DNA of 64,000 bases, from contig NZ_LT984884.1 of NCBI RefSeq assembly GCF_900258515.1, positions 1,437,168 through 1,501,167 on the forward strand, read 5' to 3'. Source of the stretch: Lentibacillus sp. Marseille-P4043 (GTDB taxonomy: Bacteria > Bacillota > Bacilli > Bacillales > Amphibacillaceae). Positions 46,823 to 55,677 of the stretch are shown here, in pieces (the stretch's first letter is position 1; the number at the start of each line of letters is the position of its first letter). The position numbers and the translations under genes are program-made. The notes beneath the pieces were generated by a model. That model was not told the origin of the DNA and made no database searches. It saw only the letters and a program-made list of their open reading frames with translations.

Positions 46823-47839
46823 ATGGTGACAATCAAAGATGTAGCGAAGGCGAGTGGAGTATCACCCTCTACGGTTTCCAGAGTTATTGCCGACAATCCG
46901 AGAATAAGTGCGGATACAAAGAAAAAAGTACGTAAAGTGATGAAGAAGCTGGGATATCATACGAACATCTCTGCAAGGAATCTTGTCGTCAAATCGACAA
47001 AGGCAATTGGCGTCATTATGCCTTCTTCAACGAATAAAGCATTGCAAAATCCATTTTTTCCTGAAGTATTGCGTGGAATCGGTTCAGTGATTCATCAAAT
47101 GCAATATTCGATGTCACTGTCGACTGGCGAGACAGAAGATGAAATTTTTGAAGAGGTCAAGCGAATGGTGTATGGCAGTTATGTTGATGGCGTGATTTTA
47201 CTCTATTCCAGTATCGATGATCGTGTCACAAATTTCTTGCATGAGCAAGCCTTTCCATTTGTAATAGTCGGAAAACCACATGAGCATGAGAACGAAATAA
47301 CACATGTTGACAATGATAACTTCCGTGCTGGAAAGGAAATCACTGAATACTTGATTGCAAAAGGGCATCATAAAATTGCCTTTATTGGGGGATCGAGTGA
47401 TCGGTTTGTCACAATGGATCGGCAAGCAGGGTACGAATCAGCTTTAATAGATGCAGGTATCCAAAATTGTGAAGGCTATAAGATTTATACGGAGTTTCTG
47501 AAATCTGGTGGACAAGAAGCAGTAGAAAGCTTATTTGCACTAGAAAGTCAGCCGACCGGGATCGTTGTCAGTGATGATTTGATCAGTCTTGGCGTGTTAA
47601 GCATGCTAGAGGATTCTGGATATAATGTTCCAGGGGATATTTCACTCGTGAGTTTTAACAATGTTTATTTGTCAGAAATAACAAGACCACCGTTGACAAC
47701 CGTGGATGTTCAGATATATGAGCTTGGTGCGCAATCAGCAAGGGCATTAATTGAAAAAACGATGAATAAGAATGAGCCTGAAAAGCGGATTATTATCCCA
47801 CATCGGATCGTTTATCGAGAATCAGTGAGAAAAATTTGA
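46823..47839 (+). CDS. mdxR: LacI-family maltodextrin operon regulator
   Basis: A 338-residue regulator. The N-terminal helix-turn-helix is TIKDVAKASGVSPSTVSRVI (residues 3-22), and the hinge helix follows near residue 50. The sugar-binding core (about 60-338) has the periplasmic-binding-protein fold, with VDNDNFRAGKEITEYLIAKGHHKIAFIGGSSD. It is last in the mdxEFG-GH31 operon. Its probable targets are the two CAAACGTTT operators at 40314-40327 and 40475-40490; maltose or maltodextrin is the expected inducer. AGAGGG lies upstream of the ATG. Confidence 0.88.
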   Translation: MVTIKDVAKASGVSPSTVSRVIADNPRISADTKKKVRKVMKKLGYHTNISARNLVVKSTKAIGVIMPSSTNKALQNPFFPEVLRGIGSVIHQMQYSMSLSTGETEDEIFEEVKRMVYGSYVDGVILLYSSIDDRVTNFLHEQAFPFVIVGKPHEHENEITHVDNDNFRAGKEITEYLIAKGHHKIAFIGGSSDRFVTMDRQAGYESALIDAGIQNCEGYKIYTEFLKSGGQEAVESLFALESQPTGIVVSDDLISLGVLSMLEDSGYNVPGDISLVSFNNVYLSEITRPPLTTVDVQIYELGAQSARALIEKTMNKNEPEKRIIIPHRIVYRESVRKI

Positions 47840-47862
47840 GGGAGCCAATGTGAAGGCTCTCT
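47838..47862 (+). terminator. Terminator of the mdx operon
   Basis: GGGAGCC and GGCTCTC pair around AATGTGAA right at the regulator stop codon, followed by the pyrimidine-rich TCTTGCTTT. Confidence 0.65.
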
Positions 47863-47863
47863 C

Positions 47864-48052
47864 TTGCTTTATCGGAGGTATGGAGACAGTTTCCTTATCT
47901 TCCGTCCTGGTCATGAGACATATCCAACATACCATAATAAGGAAATTCGACAGGTCATCAAAAATGCCGTGAAATGGGCAAAAAATACGAATACACCGAA
48001 GCATACGTATGGAAATGCTAAACCATTAGAGAAAATTTCTCAAAAGAACTAA
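47864..48052 (+). pseudogene. thuA: thuA (trehalose utilization protein) C-terminal remnant
   Basis: A 62-codon frame reading GDSFLIFRPGHETYPTYHN, KEIRQVIKNAVKWAK, then PKHTYGNAKPLEKI before its stop. RPGHETYPTYHN..V..VIKNAV.WA is the C-terminal end of the ThuA family (about 240 residues), which works with a Gfo/Idh/MocA dehydrogenase on trehalose and related glucosides. The first three quarters of the gene are missing, replaced by the end and terminator of the mdx operon. There is no ribosome binding site at any start. Confidence 0.8.
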
Positions 48053-48065
48053 AGGAGATGACAAC

Positions 48066-49097
48066 ATGGCAAAACTACGAATCGCAGTGATTGGCTGTGG
48101 AAGTATTGCAAAAAATAGACACTTAATCGAGTATCATAACAATCCAGACGCGGAAATCGTTGCCGTGTGCGATATTATCGAGGAACGTGCGAAGACATTT
48201 GCTGAAAAATACGAAGCTCAGGCGTATACAAACTATGAAACATTGTTGGCAGAAGTTACGGTCGATGCTGTTAGTGTTTGTTTGCCGAACTATCTGCATG
48301 CACCTGTTTCCATCGCTGCCTTACAAGCCGGCTGTCACGTACTTTGTGAAAAACCGATGGCAACGTCAAAAGAAGAAGCGGAAAACATGATTCAAGCGGC
48401 AAAAGAAAACAATAAAAAATTAATGATTGCCCATAATCAGCGATTTGTTTCTTCTCACCAGAAAGCAAAGGATCTAATTGCGAGTGGCGAAGTGGGTAAA
48501 ATTTATAGCTTCCGTACAATATTTGGCCATGGCGGTCCTGAAGGCTGGAGTGTGGATGGGAAGGATAGTTGGTTCTTCCGCAAAGATCAAGCATTCATTG
48601 GAGCAATGGGTGACCTTGGCGTGCACAAAGCAGATTTACTTCGCTATCTTTTAGGAGAAGAATTCGTTGAGGTTGCTGGATTTGTCGGAACAAATGCAAA
48701 AGAAAACACCGATGTCGATGATAACGCGGTTTGTATTTTGAAATCGGAAAGCGGGATTATCGGAACACTTGCAGCAAGTTGGGCATATACGGCAAACGAG
48801 GATAATTCGACGGTTATTTATGGGGAAAATGCGATTCTTCGTTTGGAAGACGACCCAAATTATTCGCTGATCGTGAATTATAAAAATGGGGAAGTCGTGA
48901 AATATGAATTGGGTGGCATTCAATCGAATGAAGAGGGCGGTCAAACAACAACACACGTGATCGATCATTTTGTGGACTGTGTTGTTAATGACAAGGAACC
49001 GCTGATCGATGGAAAAGAAGGAATGAAATCGCTTAACGTTATTTTAGCGGCATTGGATTCTGAGCAAACGAGAAAAGTCAGCAGTCTGGAGATGTAA
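48066..49097 (+). CDS. Gfo/Idh/MocA family oxidoreductase (ThuB-like position)
   Basis: A 343-residue NAD(P)-dependent sugar dehydrogenase. The Rossmann motif is RIAVIGCGSIAKNRH, the signature CEKPMA is at about 96-101, and the catalytic region is around GAMGDLGVHKADLLRYLL. AAAGGAG precedes the ATG. It lies right after the thuA remnant, the place ThuB usually holds; ThuB oxidises trehalose-type disaccharides to 3-keto derivatives. The substrate cannot be read from the sequence. It overlaps or abuts the next gene (TAATG). Confidence 0.88.
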   Translation: MAKLRIAVIGCGSIAKNRHLIEYHNNPDAEIVAVCDIIEERAKTFAEKYEAQAYTNYETLLAEVTVDAVSVCLPNYLHAPVSIAALQAGCHVLCEKPMATSKEEAENMIQAAKENNKKLMIAHNQRFVSSHQKAKDLIASGEVGKIYSFRTIFGHGGPEGWSVDGKDSWFFRKDQAFIGAMGDLGVHKADLLRYLLGEEFVEVAGFVGTNAKENTDVDDNAVCILKSESGIIGTLAASWAYTANEDNSTVIYGENAILRLEDDPNYSLIVNYKNGEVVKYELGGIQSNEEGGQTTTHVIDHFVDCVVNDKEPLIDGKEGMKSLNVILAALDSEQTRKVSSLEM

Positions 49098-50137
49098 TGA
49101 TGACAAAGTTGAAAATGGGAATTATTGGTGCAGGCGGAATTGCCCAGGGTAGGCATATTCCTGCATACCTAAGATTAACAGACAAAGTGGAAATTAGCGC
49201 CGTTCAAGATTTGAATATCGATCATGCGCAGGAAGCAGCTGAAAAATTTGCGATTCCAAACGTGTTTGAGGATTATCGCGAATTGTTTCAGACTGTCGAT
49301 GCGGTGACGATTTGTACGCCAAATAAATTTCACGCCGAAATTGCGGTTGCGGCATTGGAAGCGGGTGTACATGTGTTATGTGAAAAACCGATGGCAATGA
49401 CGACAGAGGAATGCCAGGAAATGATTGCCGCCTCAAAAAAGGCAGGACAACTTTTATCAATTGGGTATCATTACCGCTATACCGAAGCGGCTCAGGCTGC
49501 CAAAAGCGCTGTAATAAATGGTGAAGTTGGTGATCCGCTCGTAACAAGGGTTCGCGCGATGAGAAGACGAAAGGTCCCAGGATGGGGTGTTTTTACGAAT
49601 AAGGAATTGCAAGGAGGCGGTAGTTTAATTGATTATGGCTGCCACCTGCTAGATATGGCTTTATGGCTTCTCGATGATCCGAATCCTGTTGAAGTAATGG
49701 GAACAACTTATAATCGTTTGAGCAAAACCCCTAATCAAATGAACGACTGGGGCACCTTTGATCATGAAACATTTAATGTGGATGATCATGTATCGGGATA
49801 TATTACGTTTGAAAATGGAGCTTCATTATTACTTGAATGTTCTTGGGCGGCAAATATCAAAGAAGATACAATGCATCTCAGCATATCTGGTGCGGATGGC
49901 GGTATGAATGTATATCCATTTGAACTCTACCGACCGCAACATGGAATCTTTTTAACTAGCGAAGCAAAAGCAGAACATAACGAAACAGAGGCAGGCCATT
50001 TGCAAGCAGAAAACTTTGTCGATAGCTGCCTAGGCCAAGCAGAATTGCTCGTAAAACCAGAACAAGCCATGAAAGTAAGCCAACTAATCGAAGCCATCTA
50101 CCAAAGCAGCGAAATTCGGCGAAGCGTACGACTATAG
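49097..50137 (+). CDS. Gfo/Idh/MocA family oxidoreductase
   Basis: A 346-residue paralogue of the preceding enzyme: MGIIGAGGIAQGRHIPAYLR (Rossmann), CEKPMAMT, and GGGSLIDYGCHLLDMALWLL with the catalytic His/Lys neighbourhood. The ATG overlaps the stop codon of the previous gene, so the two are translationally coupled. Possible roles are oxidation or reduction at C3 of a sugar or inositol derivative. A REP-like repeat starts 4 bp after its stop. Confidence 0.88.
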   Translation: MMTKLKMGIIGAGGIAQGRHIPAYLRLTDKVEISAVQDLNIDHAQEAAEKFAIPNVFEDYRELFQTVDAVTICTPNKFHAEIAVAALEAGVHVLCEKPMAMTTEECQEMIAASKKAGQLLSIGYHYRYTEAAQAAKSAVINGEVGDPLVTRVRAMRRRKVPGWGVFTNKELQGGGSLIDYGCHLLDMALWLLDDPNPVEVMGTTYNRLSKTPNQMNDWGTFDHETFNVDDHVSGYITFENGASLLLECSWAANIKEDTMHLSISGADGGMNVYPFELYRPQHGIFLTSEAKAEHNETEAGHLQAENFVDSCLGQAELLVKPEQAMKVSQLIEAIYQSSEIRRSVRL

Positions 50138-50141
50138 GAGC

Positions 50142-50230
50142 GGGACGCGGGGACAGGTTAGTTGTCCCGGCGAGAGAACAGCGTGGGTGACAGGGGAGCA
50201 GGTGGGACAAGGGACCTGTCCCCATGTCCC
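50142..50230. repeat. REP-like nested palindrome, copy 6
   Basis: GGGGACAGGTTAGTTGTCCC opposed by GGGACAAGGGACCTGTCCCC, outer ends GGGACGC and ATGTCCC. It fills the gap between the dehydrogenase and the following isomerase gene. Confidence 0.85.
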
Positions 50231-50261
50231 AGATGAACATAATAAACAAGGAGTGATTGTG

Positions 50262-51230
50262 ATGAAATTGGGTGTATTTACGGTTTTGTTTGCGGGGAAA
50301 ACATTTGAGGAAATGCTTGATTATGTGTGTGATGCTGGATTACAGGCGGTTGAAATTGGTACAGGTGGAAACCCTGGTAATGATTTTTGCGCGCTTGATG
50401 AATTACTTGAAAGCGAAGATAAACGGAAAGCGTACTTGGAAAAGGTGCATTCTCGTGGGTTAACAATTAGTGCTTTCAGCTGCCATGACAATCCAATTTC
50501 GCCAAACAAGGAACAAGCAAACAATGCGCATGAAACATTTGTCAAAACCGTTAAACTTGCCGAATTAATGAATGTGCCAGTTGTAAATACATTTTCAGGA
50601 ACGCCTGGGTCTGATGAGGATGCCAAATATCCAAATTGGCCCGTAACACCATGGCCAACGGAGTATTCGGATATTTTGAAATGGCAATGGGAAGAAAAAC
50701 TTATTCCGTATTGGAAAGAGCAAGGAAAATTTGCTAAAGATCATGGTGTTAAAATCGGTTTGGAACTTCATGCGGGATTTTTGGTACATACGCCATATAC
50801 GATGCTTAAATTAAGAGAAGCAACAAATGATGCAATCGGTGCTAACCTGGATCCGAGTCATCTATGGTGGCAAGGAATTGATCCAGTAGCTGCGGTAAAA
50901 ATTTTAGGAAAAGCAAATGCAATCCATCATTTTCATGCAAAAGACACGTACATCGATCAAGATAATGTGAATATGTATGGTTTGACGGATATGCAGCCAT
51001 ATTCCAGCGTGCAAACACGTGGTTGGAGTTTTCGTTCGGTAGGTTATGGCCACAGCAGTCAAGAATGGTCCAACATTGTTAGTGCACTGCGAACTTATGG
51101 CTATGATTATGTGATCAGCATTGAACATGAAGATCCAATTATGTCAATTGATGAAGGGTTTAGCCAGGCTGTTAAAAACTTAAAAGCAGTTAATATACAA
51201 GAAAAGCCAGCCGATATGTGGTGGGCTTAA
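50262..51230 (+). CDS. Sugar phosphate isomerase/epimerase family (AP endonuclease 2 fold)
   Basis: A 322-residue TIM-barrel protein of the xylose isomerase-like family: KLGVFTVLFAGKTFEEMLDY, LQAVEIGTGG, and metal-ligand motifs IGLELHAGFLVH, GANLDPSHLWWQ, HHFHAKDTYI and SIEHEDPIM. Members isomerise or hydrolyse sugars and keto-sugars, often beside Gfo/Idh/MocA enzymes. ATG 50262 follows AAGGAGTG; upstream in-frame codons run through the REP-like repeat and are not used. A perfect hairpin lies after the stop. Confidence 0.88.
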   Translation: MKLGVFTVLFAGKTFEEMLDYVCDAGLQAVEIGTGGNPGNDFCALDELLESEDKRKAYLEKVHSRGLTISAFSCHDNPISPNKEQANNAHETFVKTVKLAELMNVPVVNTFSGTPGSDEDAKYPNWPVTPWPTEYSDILKWQWEEKLIPYWKEQGKFAKDHGVKIGLELHAGFLVHTPYTMLKLREATNDAIGANLDPSHLWWQGIDPVAAVKILGKANAIHHFHAKDTYIDQDNVNMYGLTDMQPYSSVQTRGWSFRSVGYGHSSQEWSNIVSALRTYGYDYVISIEHEDPIMSIDEGFSQAVKNLKAVNIQEKPADMWWA

Positions 51231-51243
51231 TACATTTCAAGAA

Positions 51244-51272
51244 CAAGGCGCTAATGATGATTTAGCGCCTTG
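51244..51272 (+). terminator. Hairpin between the two isomerase genes
   Basis: CAAGGCGCTAA (51244-51254) pairs perfectly with TTAGCGCCTTG (51262-51272). The following TATTGCTATA is a weak T tract, so it may be a leaky terminator or an mRNA stabiliser. Confidence 0.6.
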
Positions 51273-51313
51273 TATTGCTATAGTCATAATTTCTGAAAAA
51301 GGGGCATAACAAA

Positions 51314-52072
51314 ATGAAACCAATTCCGATAGCATTGCAAATGTTTACATTACGTGAAGAAAGTCAGCACGATTTTCCCGGTACATTGAAACGTGTCGCA
51401 GATCTTGGCTTTGATGGGGTTGAACTTGCTGGATATGGTGGATTGACTGCAAAAGAAGTAAGGAATTTGTTGGACAATTTAGGACTTCAGGTAGCTGCGA
51501 GTCATGTCCCGTTAGACGATTTAAAAAATGATCTAGACAAAGTGATTGAAGAACAAAAAATATTGGGAAACCACTATGTCGTCTGCCCATACTTACCGCC
51601 GGATGCTCGAACGGAAACAGATTATCACGATCTCATTTCCTTGTTAAATTATGCAGGGGAAAAATGTCAGTCTGAAGGCATCACACTTTGTTACCACAAT
51701 CACGATTTTGAATTGAAACATTTGGCTGATGGCAGAATGGCTCTGGAGGCTATTTTAGATGATACAAATTCTGCAAATGTCAAAGCTGAATTTGATATTT
51801 ACTGGCTTGCGAAATCAGGTGAAAATCCAGTGGAATGGATCAATCGCTACCAAGGCCGTACACCACTTGTACATTTAAAAGATATGACAACAGACGGGGA
51901 ACAATTTTTTGCCGAGCTTGGAACGGGTGGCGTTGATATTGATGCAGTCCTAGATAAAGGGGACGAAGCGAATGTAAAGTGGTGGATCATCGAACAAGAT
52001 GAAAGCCACAGAACCCCATTTGAAAGTGTGAAAATTAGCATAGACTATTTGAAACGACAGCTTGCAGACTAG
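51314..52072 (+). CDS. Sugar phosphate isomerase/epimerase family protein
   Basis: A 252-residue TIM-barrel protein of the same superfamily but a different subgroup: IPIALQMFTLREESQHDF, GFDGVELAGYGG, LCYHNHDFEL, KAEFDIYWLAKSG and PLVHLKDMTTDGEQFFAELGTGGVD. AAGGGGC precedes the ATG. It resembles proteins annotated as IolE/IolH- or YcjR-like; YcjR-type enzymes epimerise 3-keto-glucosides, which would suit the two dehydrogenases upstream. The substrate is not shown by the sequence. Confidence 0.85.
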   Translation: MKPIPIALQMFTLREESQHDFPGTLKRVADLGFDGVELAGYGGLTAKEVRNLLDNLGLQVAASHVPLDDLKNDLDKVIEEQKILGNHYVVCPYLPPDARTETDYHDLISLLNYAGEKCQSEGITLCYHNHDFELKHLADGRMALEAILDDTNSANVKAEFDIYWLAKSGENPVEWINRYQGRTPLVHLKDMTTDGEQFFAELGTGGVDIDAVLDKGDEANVKWWIIEQDESHRTPFESVKISIDYLKRQLAD

Positions 52073-52124
52073 GGAAAGGGTTGGGCAGTTTTCTAGCCAG
52101 GGTGTTGCCGGGATATGGTGAGGT

Positions 52125-52213
52125 GGGACATGGGGACAGGTCCCGCGTCCCACCTACGAAGCCCCGTCCTTACTGGTATCTGCACTGGGACAACTAACCT
52201 GTCCCCATGTCCC
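52125..52213. repeat. REP-like nested palindrome, copy 7
   Basis: GGGACATGGGGACAGGTCCC opposed by GGGACAACTAACCTGTCCCC, ending ATGTCCC. The interior (CGCGTCCCACC...GCCCCGTCCT) is the same subtype as copy 5. Confidence 0.85.
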
Positions 52214-52248
52214 GCCGGCTGAGCAGCGGGCCCGGGGGGAAGGGCGTC

Positions 52249-52383
52249 ACTCGGGCGATAATCAGCTGTACTCGGGCGGAAATCGAAGCAACTCGGGCGA
52301 AAATGAGCCGTACTCGGGCTATAACCGGTGTAACTCGGGCGATGACCGGAGCAACTCAGGCGATAATCAGCAGGACTCAGGCA
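52249..52383. repeat. 21-bp tandem repeat array (6.4 units)
   Basis: Six complete units of exactly 21 bp plus a partial one begin ACTCGGGCGA or ACTCAGGCGA and end in variable CAGC/CCGG-type segments. A plus-strand frame would read TRAxxxx heptads, but it has no ribosome binding site and no coding context. The array separates convergent genes, one side being REP-like copy 7. No spacers, so not CRISPR. Confidence 0.85.
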
Positions 52384-52397
52384 TTTTACTATATTTG

Positions 52398-53057
52398 TCA
52401 TCGTATATCAACAATTCCTAGTAACTCCTTCAAACTCACATCTGCCATGGATGTTAGTTTATGTTCCACCTTACAAAAATCCATGGCTCTTGTCACATCA
52501 TTTGGGACAACCACGCAATGCATTCCTGCCTTTTTAGCAGCTAAAGCACCATTGGCGGAATCCTCGAAAACGAGACATTCCTCAGCTTTTAAACCCAAAC
52601 ATTGTGCAGCTTTTACATATAATGCTGGATCGGGCTTTACAAATTCAACATCATCAGAGGTTTTGATGCACTGAAAATATTCGTATAAGTTAAGCTGCTT
52701 CAAGTGATTCGACACCCATTTAAAATTAGAGCTTGAAGCTAATCCAATTTTCAAGTTAAGTTGTTCAGCTTCTTTCAAATAGTCCTCAACACCCGGCCTT
52801 GCCTTTTCTACAGCTAGTTTTGCCTGAAAATGATCATTAAATTTTCTCTCCAGTTCCTGCTGATTTACTTTTCTATTAATCTGTTTTTCCAAGTATTGAA
52901 ATGGCATAAACCCAGTATGAGTACCGATCTCCTCTTGCCATCTAGAAAGAGGAAGCTCACTGCCATTCTCCTGGAAAATCTCATTTATAACTTGGTATTG
53001 CAATGTTTCTGTGTCAAAAATTAACCCATCAAAATCAAAAATAATACCTTTTATCAT
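52398..53057 (-). CDS. HAD-superfamily sugar phosphatase / phosphoglucomutase-like protein
   Basis: A 219-residue hydrolase: motif I FDFDGLIFDTE (residues 7-17), motif II LASSSNFKWV, motif III with the Lys in VKPDP, and motif IV CLVFEDSANGALAA. This is the beta-phosphoglucomutase/YhcW-type subfamily with a helical cap. Substrates may be sugar phosphates such as those made by neighbouring pathways. GAGGAG precedes the ATG. The gene is divergent from araD. Confidence 0.88.
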   Translation of the reverse strand: MIKGIIFDFDGLIFDTETLQYQVINEIFQENGSELPLSRWQEEIGTHTGFMPFQYLEKQINRKVNQQELERKFNDHFQAKLAVEKARPGVEDYLKEAEQLNLKIGLASSSNFKWVSNHLKQLNLYEYFQCIKTSDDVEFVKPDPALYVKAAQCLGLKAEECLVFEDSANGALAAKKAGMHCVVVPNDVTRAMDFCKVEHKLTSMADVSLKELLGIVDIR

Positions 53058-53176
53058 GTATAAACTCCTCTGCCATTTGCTGTTGTTACACAGCCATTAT
53101 AAAGACAATTGTTTGTTTGCTCAAGGTCGATTGATGTTATTTATATTTTTAAAAGTTATAATTATCGCAAATATTA

Positions 53177-53205
53177 TTGATTGTACGTACAAATTGTATT
53201 AATAT
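53177..53205 (+). promoter_or_regulatory. Candidate araDBA promoter
   Basis: TTGATT (53177-53182) and TAATAT (53200-53205) with a 17-bp spacer. An AraR box lies inside the spacer. Confidence 0.55.
53180..53194. promoter_or_regulatory. AraR operator 1 at araD
   Basis: ATTGTACGTACAAAT is a near-perfect match to the palindromic AraR box of Bacillus (core TGTACGTACA). It overlaps the promoter spacer. Confidence 0.8.
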
Positions 53206-53221
53206 AAGAATAGTATCCATA

Positions 53222-53238
53222 TGTTATACGTACATGAT
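53222..53238. promoter_or_regulatory. AraR operator 2 at araD
   Basis: TGTTATACGTACATGAT is a weaker palindrome with the TACGTACA core, centred about 43 bp (four helical turns) from operator 1, a spacing that suits cooperative looping by AraR. Confidence 0.6.
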
Positions 53239-53263
53239 ATTTTGTGTGGAAGGTGTTGATAAC

Positions 53264-53956
53264 ATGTTAGAAGATTTAAAGCAAGTAGTGTTAGAGGCCA
53301 ATCTTGCATTACCAAAGCATCACTTAGTAACTTTTACATGGGGAAATGTAAGCGGTATCAGCAGAGAAGACCAGCTTATCGCTATTAAACCTAGTGGGGT
53401 TCCATATGATGAATTAAAAAAGGCAGATATGGTTGTAGTTGATTTGGATGGGAATATCGTTGAAGGGAATTTGAATCCGTCATCGGACACACCAACACAT
53501 CTCGTTTTATATCAAAACTTCCCGGAAATCGGTGGTGTTGTCCATACACATGCACCATGGTCAACAAGCTGGGCACAAGCGGGGAGAGGTATACCATCAT
53601 TAGGAACAACACATGGTGATTATTTTTACGGTACAGTTCCGTGTACAAGGGCGATGACGGAAGCAGAAATTAACGGGGCTTATGAGCATGAAACTGGAAA
53701 TGTTATTGTCGAGACTTTTCAAGAACTCGATCCGAACCAAGTACCTGGAGCGCTTGTTCATAGTCATGCCCCGTTTACATGGGGAAAAGATCCAAACGAG
53801 GCAGTTCATAATGCCGTTGTTTTGGAGGAAGTTGCGAAGATGGCTTTACAAACATATCAATTAAATCCAAATGCTTCACCCATGAACCAAGCGCTTCTAG
53901 ATAAACATTATTTAAGAAAACATGGTGCAAAAGCATATTACGGACAAGAGAAATAA
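53264..53956 (+). CDS. araD: L-ribulose-5-phosphate 4-epimerase
   Basis: A 230-residue class II aldolase-like enzyme that turns L-ribulose-5-P into D-xylulose-5-P. Visible motifs are [47 protein letters not shown] with the zinc-binding HTH histidines, and [12 protein letters not shown]. The length equals AraD of B. subtilis (about 229). ATG 53264 follows GGAAGGTG. First gene of the araDBA operon under two AraR boxes. Confidence 0.95.
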   Translation: MLEDLKQVVLEANLALPKHHLVTFTWGNVSGISREDQLIAIKPSGVPYDELKKADMVVVDLDGNIVEGNLNPSSDTPTHLVLYQNFPEIGGVVHTHAPWSTSWAQAGRGIPSLGTTHGDYFYGTVPCTRAMTEAEINGAYEHETGNVIVETFQELDPNQVPGALVHSHAPFTWGKDPNEAVHNAVVLEEVAKMALQTYQLNPNASPMNQALLDKHYLRKHGAKAYYGQEK

Positions 53957-53970
53957 GGGGGATATCATAC

Positions 53971-55677
53971 ATGGCAGAAAAGTATGCTATTGGTGTTGAT
54001 TATGGAACTGAATCAGGTCGAGCTGTTTTAGTATCACTAGAAAATGGTAAAGAAATTGCTGATCATGTAACGCTGTATAGACACGGTGTGATTGATCAAG
54101 AATTGCCTGATTCCCGAATTGAATTAGGCTATGAGTGGGCATTACAAAACCCGCGCGATTATATCGATGTTTTAGGAAACTCTATCCCAGCTATTTTACA
54201 GGAATCAGGCGTACATCCAAACGATGTGATTGGGCTTGGAATTGATTTTACCGCATGTACAATGTTACCGGTCGATGAAAAAGGAGATCCCTTAAGTTTT
54301 AATCCCGAATTAAAAGAGAATCCACATAGTTGGGTCAAGCTGTGGAAACATCACGCAGCACAGGATGAAGCAAACAAATTAAATGAAATAGCTGAACAAA
54401 TGGGGGAAGATTTTTTGCCGAGATATGGAGGTAAAATATCTTCCGAGTGGATGATCGCAAAAATATGGCAAATTTTAAATGCAGCACCTGATATTTATGA
54501 AAAAACAGACCGATTTGTTGAAGCTACAGATTGGGTTATAGCAAGACTTACCAATAACTTAGTTCGTAATAGTTGTACAGCTGGATACAAGGCAATTTGG
54601 CATAAGCAAGATGGGTATCCAAGTAAGGAATTTTTTAAAGCACTCGATCCACGGTTAGAAGATTTAACAGATACAAAACTACGTGGGGAGGTTGTTCCAT
54701 TAGGCACAAAAGCCGGCGAATTAACGGAAGAAATGGCTAGGATTACTGGTTTAAATGTAGGGACAGCAATTGCCGTTGGAAATGTGGATGCACACGCTGC
54801 CGTACCTGCTATGGGTGTAGGTGAACCAGGAAAGTTAGTGATGGCAATGGGGACTTCGATCTGCCATATGCTTCTAGGTAATGAAGAGAAGCAGGTTGAA
54901 GGTATGTGTGGAGTCGTTGAAGATGGAATTATTCCTGGATTTTACGGTTATGAGGCAGGCCAGTCAGCTGTGGGAGATATTTTTGCATGGTTTGTTGATC
55001 AAGGAGTACCAGAGTATGTAAAAAAGGATGCTGATGATGCAGGTGTTACGGTTCACCAATGGTTGGAAAAAAGCGCAGCAACCTACAAGCCAGGTGAAAC
55101 AGGATTATTGGCACTTGATTGGTGGAATGGAAATCGTTCGGTGCTTGTCGATACAGACTTAAGCGGATTGCTATTGGGGATGACATTACAGACAAAACCA
55201 GAGGAAATCTATCGAGCGCTCCTCGAATCAACTGCTTTTGGTACTCGTAAAATTGTTGACGCATTTCATCATAATGGAATTGAGGTTAATGAGTTATATG
55301 CATGTGGGGGGTTGCCACATAAAAACAAGCTGTTAATGCAAATATATGCAGATGTTACGAATCGAGTTATCAAAATAGCAGATTCATTTCAAACCCCTGC
55401 TCTAGGTGCTGCGATGTTTGGCGCAGTTGCAGCGGGTGCAGCTAACGGTGGTTATGACACAATATTAGATGCAACTAAAAAAATGGCTCGAATAAAAGAT
55501 GAAATTATTGAACCGATACCTGAAAATGTAGCTATTTATGAAGAACTATACCAAGAATATTCGACGCTTCATGATTACTTTGGCCGTGGTGAAAATGATG
55601 TGATGAAGCGGCTGCGAGCAATTAAACTTACTACAAATAATGCCCAAATTAGGAGGAACGAACATGTTAACAATTAA
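53971..55677 (+). CDS. araB: L-ribulokinase
   Basis: A 568-residue FGGY-type kinase that phosphorylates L-ribulose. The N-terminal [18 protein letters not shown] binds phosphate, [15 protein letters not shown] follows, and the C-terminal ATPase region has [20 protein letters not shown]. The length fits AraB (about 560). AAGGGGGA precedes the ATG, 14 bp after araD. Its last 14 bp overlap araA. Confidence 0.95.
   Translation: MAEKYAIGVDYGTESGRAVLVSLENGKEIADHVTLYRHGVIDQELPDSRIELGYEWALQNPRDYIDVLGNSIPAILQESGVHPNDVIGLGIDFTACTMLPVDEKGDPLSFNPELKENPHSWVKLWKHHAAQDEANKLNEIAEQMGEDFLPRYGGKISSEWMIAKIWQILNAAPDIYEKTDRFVEATDWVIARLTNNLVRNSCTAGYKAIWHKQDGYPSKEFFKALDPRLEDLTDTKLRGEVVPLGTKAGELTEEMARITGLNVGTAIAVGNVDAHAAVPAMGVGEPGKLVMAMGTSICHMLLGNEEKQVEGMCGVVEDGIIPGFYGYEAGQSAVGDIFAWFVDQGVPEYVKKDADDAGVTVHQWLEKSAATYKPGETGLLALDWWNGNRSVLVDTDLSGLLLGMTLQTKPEEIYRALLESTAFGTRKIVDAFHHNGIEVNELYACGGLPHKNKLLMQIYADVTNRVIKIADSFQTPALGAAMFGAVAAGAANGGYDTILDATKKMARIKDEIIEPIPENVAIYEELYQEYSTLHDYFGRGENDVMKRLRAIKLTTNNAQIRRNEHVNN

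Noticed and set aside
52207..52674. Plus-strand protein with TRAxxxx heptads
   Set aside because: The frame is a by-product of the 21-bp repeat; it starts inside a REP-like element, runs antisense into the HAD gene and has no ribosome binding site.
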